A DNA stretch of 12,402 nucleotides, taken from positions 1 through 12,402 of the forward strand of contig DGZP01000077.1 of NCBI GenBank assembly GCA_002398565.1, written 5' to 3'. Shown here piece after piece: positions 1 to 6,505 of this stretch (position 1 is its first letter; every line of letters begins with the position of its first letter). A program made the translations under genes and the position numbers. Under the pieces are notes generated by a model. The model did no database searches, had not been told where the DNA came from, and saw nothing but the letters and a program-made list of their open reading frames with translations. This stretch comes from Proteiniphilum sp. UBA4977. GTDB taxonomy: Bacteria > Bacteroidota > Bacteroidia > Bacteroidales > Dysgonomonadaceae.

Positions 1-730
1 AAGGCATGCCCATCGCCTCTCCTATACCCACACGTACAGCTGGTGCTGTTTGCACAAGAACCACTTTTTCCGGATCCTGCAAGGCTTTTCTCACTTCGCC
101 GACAGCACTTTTCTCCGTGATGGCTCCGGTAGGACATACCAGCGCACACTGGCCACAATTTGTACAGGCTACAAGCCCAAGACCTTCGTCGAGGAAAGTG
201 GAAATCCTTGTTTTAAGACCCCGTCCCGCAAAATCAATTGCTTTCACATTTTGCATGTCACTGCAAACAGCGACGCATCGCCCGCAAAGGATACATTTTT
301 CCGGATCACGCACCAGGGAAAGGGATGATTCATCTTTCGCGTAATATTCTTTATGGGTTCGTCCAAAACGTCTCGTGTTAACCCCCAGCGTGAAGGTCAG
401 CTGTTGCAGTTCACAGTTTCCATTCCGGTCGCAGATCAGACAATCCTGCGGATGATTGGCCAGCAACAGTTCCACATTTATCTTCCGGGCCTCCATGGCA
501 CGGGGACTGTCTGTAAATATCTCCATTCCCTCGGCTACCTTTGTGATGCAGGAGCGCAACAACGACCTGGCGCCCTTCACCTCCACCACACACACGCCAC
601 AGGAAGCATTCTGAGACACATCCTTCAGATAACACAACGAAGGCACATGAATGCCCGCCGTGCGACATGCCTGCCAGATGGTGTTTCCTTCGGCGGCCTG
701 AACTGTCCGGTTATTTATTCTGACTTCCAT
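1..730 (-). CDS. hydA: [FeFe]-hydrogenase catalytic subunit HydA, N-terminal part (runs off the left edge)
   Basis: This is the first 243 residues of a group A [FeFe] hydrogenase, which makes or consumes H2 in the cytoplasm. A plant-type [2Fe-2S] domain comes first, with Cys33, 44, 47 and 61. A His-ligated [4Fe-4S] follows (His93, Cys97, 100, 106). Then come two ferredoxin [4Fe-4S] sites (CILCGRCVAVC at 146-156; CTNCGQCALVCP at 189-200). The last residues, VQTAPAVRVGIGEAMG, match the entry to the hydrogenase H-cluster domain. This separates it from NuoG and from formate dehydrogenase, which share the same N-terminal Fe-S domains. The H-cluster cysteine motifs lie outside the window, so activity cannot be confirmed. 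The ATG is 19 nt after the hydB stop, so it is probably the third gene of the hydC-hydB-hydA transcript. No Shine-Dalgarno is visible. Confidence 0.9.
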   Translation of the reverse strand, partial: MEVRINNRTVQAAEGNTIWQACRTAGIHVPSLCYLKDVSQNASCGVCVVEVKGARSLLRSCITKVAEGMEIFTDSPRAMEARKINVELLLANHPQDCLICDRNGNCELQQLTFTLGVNTRRFGRTHKEYYAKDESSLSLVRDPEKCILCGRCVAVCSDMQNVKAIDFAGRGLKTRISTFLDEGLGLVACTNCGQCALVCPTGAITEKSAVGEVRKALQDPEKVVLVQTAPAVRVGIGEAMGMP

Positions 731-749
731 CCTATGCTTGTTTATTTTT

Positions 750-3700
750 CTATTGACATCGCACATCACACCGGAGACACCGCTCCACCTCGTTCCTTGC
801 CTGCTCGCCCGTAAGCCCGAAGGAGATCTCATTGAAATTGTTTACCCTGTCTCTCACCGAGAGCCTTCTGGCCATATTTTTGGGACTGGGCTTCGGATTC
901 CGGGGAACCTCATTTCCGTAATGAAATTCGCGCGACAAGAGGGAGAATCTCTCTTTGCCCATCAGCGCCCTGTCGATAGCGGCGGCGGCCTTCTTTGCCA
1001 TTCCCATTGCCTCGGCAGCGGTTGCGGGACCGCTGACAACGTCGCCACCGGCGTAGATCAGGGGATCAGATGTCTGGAAGGTAAACCGATCCACGGCAAT
1101 TCGTCCATCCCTTGTCAGCGATACCCTGCCTGCCAGCTCCTCCGAAGAGACCTGCTCTCCTATTGCCAGAATCAGGGTATCGCAGGGAATATCCTCAAAC
1201 AATCCCGTTGCAACCGGATTTCTTCTTCCGGAACGATCTATGCTTCCTGGTTTCATTTTTTCGATGCGCAACGCCCTGACAACTCCCGCACTGCCGGTAA
1301 CAATTTCGTGAGGAGCTGCGAGAAAACGGAATTTTATCCGCTCCTCTTCCGCCTCTGATATCTCCACTGCATTGGCCGGCATATCTCTCTTTTCGCGCCG
1401 ATACACAATAGTCACCTCCTTACCAAGCCGCAGGAGAGAACGTGCAGCATCAATGGCCACATTGCCCGCACCCACGATCACAACCCGCTGTCCTGTTTGG
1501 GGAATCCTGCCCATTGCCACTTCCTTCAGAATCTCACTCCCGGCAAATACCCCTTTTGCATTTTCACCCGGGATGTGTAGGGCCGTATCTTTCCATGCAC
1601 CTATTGCCAGAAAGAGCGCGTCCGACTCTTTTTTTAATTCTTCCGGCAAAAGATTTCTTCCCAGCCGCCGATTCATTTTAAATTGAACGCCCAGTCTTCT
1701 GATCAATTTTATCTCTTTCTGCAGAAGTTCTTTGGGCAAACGATATTGAGGTATGCCATAACGGAGGATTCCGCCTGCCTCAGGCATCGCGTCGTAAACC
1801 GTCACATCGTGTCCCAGACGTACGAGATAAAAGGCTGCCGTGAGTCCCGCAGGACCTGCACCCACGATGGCAATCCTTTTGCCTGTGGGCGGCAACTTCT
1901 CCTTGATCAGCTTCCGGTATATATCCTCCTCCTTTCCAAGCTGATAGATGGTGTCGGCCAGATAGCGATGTATCTCGCCCTGCGAAACAGGCTGGTCGAG
2001 CATCTCACGGCGACAGCGCATCTGACAATGGAAATGACAGATCCGTCCCAGTGTACCCGGCAATGGATTGTCGCGCAGGGTAAGTTCAAATGCATCCTCC
2101 CATCGCTCCTCCTTTATCAGTTCAATATATCCGGGAATGTTCATGTGCAGCGGGCAACTATTTTCGCACAGCGCCGGGAACAGGGACTCGCAGGTACCGG
2201 CATGACAGCGTTTTTCCCTTATATGCTCCTCATACTCATGCCGGAAATATTTCAACGTTGTCATGACCGGATTGGGAGCTGTCTGCCCGAGCGCACAGAG
2301 CGACGAATCCTTGATCACCCCGCCAAGCAGTTCAAGCATGGCCAGGTCGGTAGCAGTCCCCTGCCCCCGGGTGATGCGGGTGAGGATGGCGAGTGCCTGG
2401 GCAAGTCCTTCGCGGCAGGGCGTGCACTTGCCACATGACTCTCCTGCATTGAATTCGAGAAAGTAGCGCGCCACATCCACCATGCAGTTGTCCTGATCCA
2501 TCACCACCATGCCGCCCGACCCCATGATGGCCCCTATGCTGTTCAGCGATTCGTAGTCGACCGGTGTGGAAAAATATTCCAACGGTATGCACCCTCCCGA
2601 TGGTCCTCCTGTCTGTACCGCTTTCATCCGTTTGGAGGTGCCCGTTCCTTCACCAATGGCGAATACAAACTGCTCCAGCCTGGAGCCAAGCGGAAGTTCC
2701 ACCAGTCCGGTATTCTTTACCTTGCCAACCAGCGAGAAGACTTTGGTACCGGCGCTTTTCCCCGTCCCGATCGCTTTGAACCACGCACTCCCTTTCTCCA
2801 TAATGACCGGGACGTTACACCAGGTCTCCACGTTGTTGATATTTGTAGGTTTTCCATACAACCCCCTGCTTGCCGGATAGGGGGGACGAGGCATCGGGCG
2901 GCCGGCTTTTCCTTCGATGGATGCGATCAGCGCCGTCTCTTCACCACAGACAAATGCACCGGCTCCTTCCACCACATCCAGCCTGAAGTTCAGTCCGGAA
3001 CCCATAATATTCCTGCCCAACAGCCCCAGCTCCTCAGCCTGCGCGATCGCTTTTTTCAACCGCTTCACGGCGAGAGGATACTCTGCTCTTACATAAGCAA
3101 TTCCACTATCGGCGCCCATCGCATAAGCGCCAATCAGCATCCCCTCGATCAACATATGGGGGTCGCTCTCAATCTCATTGCGGTTCATATAGGCGCCGGG
3201 GTCACCCTCATCGGCATTGCAGATAATATACTTGCGATCAGACTCCTGCTTCTGCATAAGAGACCACTTTACCCCGGCAGGGAAACCGGCGCCGCCGCGT
3301 CCGCGGAGGTTCGACACAGTCACTTCGCTGATTACTTCGGCCGGCGAAAAACCGGCAAGCACCTTTGCCAGGGCACTGTAGCCTCCAACAGCAATATAAT
3401 CCCTGATCTCTTCGGGATCAATGAGCCCGGCATGGCGCAACACCACCTTCTGCTGTCCCTTAAAAAAAGAAATCTCATCCCAATGAGGGATATCCTCATA
3501 TCCTTTGCCAAACTCCACACTGGAGGTCAGAAAATCCCACCTGTCGATCCGGCACAAAAGCTTACTCCGGCAGAGCCTGTCTTTTACAATGCTTTCAACG
3601 ATACGAACCGCATCCTTTTCGTTCACTTTACTGTAGACAAGCATCGGCACACCCGGCCGGTAGAGCATAACCAACGGCTCTTCGGCACAGAAGCCGAAAC

Positions 3701-3884
3701 ATCCTGTCTGCTTGAGTATGCATCCGATACCGTCCTCCGCTATCTGCCTCATGATACGGTCATGGACCGCGCCTGCACCATTTCCGATACCACAGGTACC
3801 CATCCCCACCAGTATCATCGGCACATCAGGAAGAATCCTCCCCCTATCCTGTTCCTGTAATATTTTAATTTCGGACGGTCTCAT
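750..3884 (-). CDS. hydB: HydB (NuoF-like) fused to a GltD/NfnB-like NADPH:FAD oxidoreductase module
   Basis: This 1044-residue flavo-iron-sulfur subunit should pass electrons between NAD(H) and HydA. Residues 20-100 resemble a thioredoxin-like [2Fe-2S] domain (Cys31, 62, 66). Residues 140-560 are the NuoF core. It has the FMN/NADH motifs GRGGAGFPAGVKW (about 195-207) and NADEGDPGAYMNR (about 223-235), and the N3-type [4Fe-4S] site ESCGKCTPC plus a distal Cys in SLCALGQ. HydB normally ends in a 2x[4Fe-4S] ferredoxin domain. Here the chain goes straight from KRCHAGTC (about 559-565) into a GltD-type module. That module has Fe-S cysteines (CENSCP; CHFHCQMRC), an FAD motif GAGPAG (about 675-680), and a dinucleotide motif GAGNVA with VYRR (about 805-830) of the NADPH-preferring GltD/NfnB type. 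The flavoprotein end motif YAGGDVVSGPATAAEA is near 943. A Cys-rich tail, RCLRCDVRC, closes the protein. The start is 4 nt past the hydC stop, implying coupled translation. Domain identities are secure; the reaction is inferred. Confidence 0.93.
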   Translation of the reverse strand: MRPSEIKILQEQDRGRILPDVPMILVGMGTCGIGNGAGAVHDRIMRQIAEDGIGCILKQTGCFGFCAEEPLVMLYRPGVPMLVYSKVNEKDAVRIVESIVKDRLCRSKLLCRIDRWDFLTSSVEFGKGYEDIPHWDEISFFKGQQKVVLRHAGLIDPEEIRDYIAVGGYSALAKVLAGFSPAEVISEVTVSNLRGRGGAGFPAGVKWSLMQKQESDRKYIICNADEGDPGAYMNRNEIESDPHMLIEGMLIGAYAMGADSGIAYVRAEYPLAVKRLKKAIAQAEELGLLGRNIMGSGLNFRLDVVEGAGAFVCGEETALIASIEGKAGRPMPRPPYPASRGLYGKPTNINNVETWCNVPVIMEKGSAWFKAIGTGKSAGTKVFSLVGKVKNTGLVELPLGSRLEQFVFAIGEGTGTSKRMKAVQTGGPSGGCIPLEYFSTPVDYESLNSIGAIMGSGGMVVMDQDNCMVDVARYFLEFNAGESCGKCTPCREGLAQALAILTRITRGQGTATDLAMLELLGGVIKDSSLCALGQTAPNPVMTTLKYFRHEYEEHIREKRCHAGTCESLFPALCENSCPLHMNIPGYIELIKEERWEDAFELTLRDNPLPGTLGRICHFHCQMRCRREMLDQPVSQGEIHRYLADTIYQLGKEEDIYRKLIKEKLPPTGKRIAIVGAGPAGLTAAFYLVRLGHDVTVYDAMPEAGGILRYGIPQYRLPKELLQKEIKLIRRLGVQFKMNRRLGRNLLPEELKKESDALFLAIGAWKDTALHIPGENAKGVFAGSEILKEVAMGRIPQTGQRVVIVGAGNVAIDAARSLLRLGKEVTIVYRREKRDMPANAVEISEAEEERIKFRFLAAPHEIVTGSAGVVRALRIEKMKPGSIDRSGRRNPVATGLFEDIPCDTLILAIGEQVSSEELAGRVSLTRDGRIAVDRFTFQTSDPLIYAGGDVVSGPATAAEAMGMAKKAAAAIDRALMGKERFSLLSREFHYGNEVPRNPKPSPKNMARRLSVRDRVNNFNEISFGLTGEQARNEVERCLRCDVRCQ

Positions 3885-3888
3885 ACGA

Positions 3889-4413
3889 TTATTTTTTTTT
3901 GGTTTTCCCGTTCTTGACCTGGGTCATGATCTTCAGCAATTTCTGTGTATTCACATTACTATGAATAACCCCATCCACCTCAACAACAGGTGACTGAGCG
4001 CACTGCCCAAAGCAGGCTACCGTTCGCACAGTGAAAAGATGGTCGGAAGTGGTATAGGAGGAATCCGCACCATCTACACTGCTTCTTATACCCAACAAGG
4101 TAGTGACATTATCCAGGAGGCCTTTTGATCCTTTGGTGTGGCAGGCCGTACCCCTGCAGACAACAACCGTATGTTTACCCTGGGGCTTCAGATTGAAGTA
4201 GGAATAAAAGGTAGCTACACTGTACACCTGTGTATAAGGTATATTCATTTTCTTTGAGATCTCCGCCAATGTTTCACCAGATAAATATTTCAGGGGATTC
4301 TTCTCCTGTACTTCTTCCAGCGCGGTAAGCAACATGCCGGGCTTTCCCCGGTGCTTTTCTATAATCTCATCGAGGATGTCTCCCGGAAGCGGAGTGTGGG
4401 TTAGTGTTTCCAT
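3889..4413 (-). CDS. hydC: NuoE-like [2Fe-2S] hydrogenase subunit HydC
   Basis: This small thioredoxin-fold electron-transfer subunit pairs with the NuoF-like HydB in bifurcating or NAD(P)-linked hydrogenases. The 174-residue product has the usual helical N-terminus (PGMLLTALEEVQEK; YTQVYSVATFYSYF). The four [2Fe-2S] ligands of NuoE are present: Cys86 and Cys91 in CRGTAC, and Cys134 and Cys138 in CFGQC. The frame is open to an ATG at 4470, but the extra 19 residues are Cys-rich and unlike NuoE. METLTHTPLP at 4413 gives the normal family length and is preferred. It is first in the minus-strand operon, with a TATATTTG -7 box about 85 nt upstream and a palindrome beyond it. The last three Lys codons form an A9 run directly before TAA. 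Confidence 0.92.
   Translation of the reverse strand: METLTHTPLPGDILDEIIEKHRGKPGMLLTALEEVQEKNPLKYLSGETLAEISKKMNIPYTQVYSVATFYSYFNLKPQGKHTVVVCRGTACHTKGSKGLLDNVTTLLGIRSSVDGADSSYTTSDHLFTVRTVACFGQCAQSPVVEVDGVIHSNVNTQKLLKIMTQVKNGKTKKK
3892..3900 (-). other. A9 homopolymer at the hydC 3' end (possible slippage site)
   Basis: Nine consecutive A residues on the coding strand encode the final Lys-Lys-Lys of HydC, and the TAA stop follows at once. The hydB ATG lies 7 nt further on. Loss of one A would read AAA AAA AAT AAT CGT ATG, removing the stop and joining HydC in frame to HydB. Gain of one A would end at a TGA overlapping the hydB ATG. Runs of nine or more A are known to cause RNA polymerase slippage in bacteria. 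Whether it happens here is not known. Confidence 0.5.
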
Positions 4414-4496
4414 AAGACAGATTTTAAAAAAAGGCACATCGCAACAGATACATACTGAGATCTCCAGCATCTCTGGTAATCCATACTATTCACCTA

Positions 4497-4504
4497 CAAA
4501 TATA
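4497..4504 (-). promoter_or_regulatory. Bacteroidetes-type -7 box for the hydC-hydB-hydA operon
   Basis: Read on the minus strand this is TATATTTG, an exact match to the Bacteroidetes housekeeping -7 consensus TAnnTTTG. It would start transcription near 4490 and give a leader of roughly 75 nt before the hydC ATG at 4413. No clear -33 TTG element is visible at the right spacing. That position is instead taken up by the palindrome at 4517-4542, which fits an activator-dependent or regulated promoter. Confidence 0.55.
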
Positions 4505-4516
4505 GTATAACTGCAG

Positions 4517-4542
4517 TAATTAAAGAAATATTTCTTTAATTA
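4517..4542. promoter_or_regulatory. Perfect 26-bp palindrome, candidate operator of the hydrogenase promoter
   Basis: The left arm TAATTAAAGAAAT is followed directly by its exact reverse complement ATTTCTTTAATTA, with no spacer. The symmetry breaks at the next base on each side. It begins 13 bp upstream of the hydC -7 box and so spans about -20 to -45, where an activator or repressor dimer would sit. The regulator is unknown; a Crp/FNR-type or redox-sensing factor would suit a hydrogenase. No T-run follows on either strand, so a terminator role is less likely. Confidence 0.55.
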
Positions 4543-4700
4543 TTTTCGATTCTGATTTTGCCTTTTCACATTCCATTTACCGGCTGTCGTTTTGAGAGGT
4601 GAAGGAGAAAGCCGGAGCAGTCTGGATGATACAGAACGTGCAAATTACCAGGCAGTAGCAGTCTCCGGAAAAAAGTATGTATTCGTACTGAATTATTTTG

Positions 4701-4708
4701 TACTTTTG
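4701..4708 (+). promoter_or_regulatory. Bacteroidetes-type -7 box for lysS
   Basis: TACTTTTG matches the TAnnTTTG -7 consensus exactly and lies 39 nt upstream of the lysS ATG. The -33 region is weak, with no clear TTG. Transcription would start near 4714 and give a leader of about 33 nt. The leader contains a hairpin with arms TTGGGTG (4717-4723) and CGCCCAA (4727-4733) around a TTG loop, including one G-U pair. Confidence 0.6.
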
Positions 4709-4747
4709 TGAAAAATTTGGGTGTTGCGCCCAACTATTTGACAGAAC

Positions 4748-6478
4748 ATGCAAAATTTAGAACTTAGTGAACAGGAAATCATACGCCGGCAGAGTCTGGA
4801 TGAATTGAGACAGGTGGGAGTAGAACCTTATCCCGCTGCCCTGTATGAAGTAAACGCCTGGTCTACAGACATAAAATCAGAATTCACTGATGAGGCAAAT
4901 CACCGTCGGGTAAGCATTGCGGGCCGCATCATGACACGCCGCATCATGGGAAAAGCCTCATTCATTGAGCTGATGGACTCCAAAGGACGTATCCAGGTAT
5001 ACATTACCCGTGACGACATTTGCCCCGAAGAAAATAAGGATCTTTACAACGTCATATTTAAAAAGCTGACAGACATTGGTGATTTCGTAGGGATTACCGG
5101 TTTTGTCTTCCGGACGCAAACCGGCGAGATCTCGGTGCATGCGGAAACATTTACCATTTTGTCAAAATCGCTCAGACCACTGCCGGTAGTAAAGATGAAA
5201 GATGGTGTCGCTTTCGACAAACTTACTGATCCCGAATTGCGCTTTCGCCAACGTTACGTAGATCTTCTGGTAAATGACGGCGTGAAGGATTTATTTGTGA
5301 AACGTACCCGCATCTTTGATGCTATGCGGGAATATTTCAACAAGGAGGGCTACCTCGAAGTCGACACTCCCGTGCTCCAGAGTATCCCCGGAGGTGCTGC
5401 AGCACGTCCCTTCATCACACATATGAACGCGCTCGACATCGACCTTTATCTGCGCATAGCCAATGAATTATACTTGAAAAGGCTGATTGTTGGCGGATTT
5501 GAGGGGGTCTACGAATTTTCCCGCAACTTCCGGAATGAAGGGATGGACCGGACACACAATCCCGAGTTCACCGTGATGGAAATCTACGTGGCTTACAAGG
5601 ATTACCGCTGGATGATGGAATTTACCGAGCAGATGCTGGAACATATCGCATTGAAAGTACTCGGAACCACGAAGGTGAAGGTGGGAGATCATGAAATTGA
5701 CTTCAAGGCTCCTTATCGCCGCGTGACCATGATCGATGCCATCAAAGAACATACCGGCATAGATATACACGGGATGGATGAAGAACAGCTCCGCGGGGTT
5801 TGTCACAAACTGGAAATAGAGCAGGATGAGACAATGGGCAAAGGCAAGCTGATTGATGAAATATTTGGCGAAAAGGCCGAAGGGCACTACATTCAGCCTA
5901 CTTTCATCATCGACTACCCTATTGAAATGTCACCCCTCTGCAAACGGCACCGCGACAATCCGGAGCTCACTGAACGCTTCGAGCTGATGGTCAATGGAAA
6001 AGAACTTGCAAATGCCTACTCGGAACTGAACGACCCCATTGATCAACGCGCACGTTTCGAGGAACAACTTCGTCTTTCCGAGAAAGGTGATGATGAAGCG
6101 ATGTTTATCGATCAGGATTTTCTGCGTGCCCTCGAATACGGGATGCCACCCACTTCGGGCATGGGGATAGGCATGGACAGGCTGACCATGCTGCTCACCG
6201 GGCAGACAACCATTCAGGAAGTGCTGCTTTTCCCCTTAATGCGACCTGAAAAGAAAGAAAAAAGAGATCCCGTGACAGAATTTACGCAAGCAGGTATTCC
6301 GGAGGAATGGGTAGCCGTGATTCAGAAAGCCGGATATCTTCAGGTTAAAAGTCTCCGCGATTTAAACCCCAACAAATTTCATCAGGAGATATGCGGATTG
6401 AATAAAAAGTTCAAAATGGGACTGAACAATCCCACGTCCGAGGAAGTTAAAGTATGGATAACCAGTGCATCGGAATAA
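4748..6478 (+). CDS. lysS: Lysyl-tRNA synthetase (class II)
   Basis: It charges tRNA-Lys with lysine using ATP in the cytoplasm. The 576-residue protein has an N-terminal OB-fold anticodon-binding domain (about 50-145) and then the class II catalytic core. Motif 2 is RNFRNEG (259-265) with HNPEFT (270-275), and motif 3 is GMGIGMDR (471-478). LysRS normally stops soon after motif 3 at about 500 residues. This one continues about 75 residues beyond LLFPLMRPEKKEKR, with a predicted helical segment (PEEWVAVIQKAGYLQVKSLR) and a basic stretch near LNKKFKM. From memory, Bacteroidetes LysRS often carries such an extension. The start is fixed by an in-frame TGA at 4739-4741. No Shine-Dalgarno is seen. 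It is the first gene of a likely lysS-gpsA-pgi operon. Confidence 0.98.
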   Translation: MQNLELSEQEIIRRQSLDELRQVGVEPYPAALYEVNAWSTDIKSEFTDEANHRRVSIAGRIMTRRIMGKASFIELMDSKGRIQVYITRDDICPEENKDLYNVIFKKLTDIGDFVGITGFVFRTQTGEISVHAETFTILSKSLRPLPVVKMKDGVAFDKLTDPELRFRQRYVDLLVNDGVKDLFVKRTRIFDAMREYFNKEGYLEVDTPVLQSIPGGAAARPFITHMNALDIDLYLRIANELYLKRLIVGGFEGVYEFSRNFRNEGMDRTHNPEFTVMEIYVAYKDYRWMMEFTEQMLEHIALKVLGTTKVKVGDHEIDFKAPYRRVTMIDAIKEHTGIDIHGMDEEQLRGVCHKLEIEQDETMGKGKLIDEIFGEKAEGHYIQPTFIIDYPIEMSPLCKRHRDNPELTERFELMVNGKELANAYSELNDPIDQRARFEEQLRLSEKGDDEAMFIDQDFLRALEYGMPPTSGMGIGMDRLTMLLTGQTTIQEVLLFPLMRPEKKEKRDPVTEFTQAGIPEEWVAVIQKAGYLQVKSLRDLNPNKFHQEICGLNKKFKMGLNNPTSEEVKVWITSASE

Positions 6479-6505
6479 TCAAAACCGAAATTACGGACTA
6501 ATATT

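Larger units (their letters stand above)
4414..4747. promoter_or_regulatory. Divergent intergenic control region between hydC and lysS
   Basis: This 334-bp non-coding stretch separates the leftward hydrogenase operon from the rightward lysS operon. It contains a minus-strand -7 box (4504-4497), a perfect 26-bp palindrome (4517-4542), a plus-strand -7 box (4701-4708) and a small leader hairpin (4717-4733). It also holds two imperfect matches to the lysS 5' end (4611-4629 and 4631-4644). I see no RNA gene, riboswitch or convincing small ORF in the rest. The minus-strand frame from 4470 to 4414 is open but is judged to be hydC leader. Confidence 0.7.

Noticed and set aside
1..730. NuoG or formate dehydrogenase alpha instead of a hydrogenase
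   Set aside because: All three share the N-terminal Fe-S domains, but after the ferredoxin domain the chain reads VQTAPAVRVGIGEAMG, which belongs to the [FeFe]-hydrogenase H-domain.
2160..2215. Frameshift or assembly join between HydB and the GltD module
   Set aside because: The frame is continuous, Fe-S cysteines are placed as expected on both sides and there is no homopolymer at the junction, so a true fusion is the simpler reading.
1683..2438. Plus-strand 251-codon open frame, with others at 353-814, 738-1358 and 3156-3860
   Set aside because: All lie antisense to the well-supported hydA and hydB coding sequence and show no recognisable motif. They are by-products of codon use on the opposite strand.
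4411..4470. Upstream ATG at 4470 as the hydC start
   Set aside because: The added residues (MLEISVCICCDVPFFKICL) are unlike NuoE N-termini and exceed family length. 4413 fits better, although the sequence alone cannot exclude the longer form.
4580..4615. CCGGCT / AGCCGG inverted repeat as a hairpin or terminator
   Set aside because: Six-base arms with a 24-nt loop and no T-run. It is easily expected by chance, and it lies upstream of the lysS promoter.
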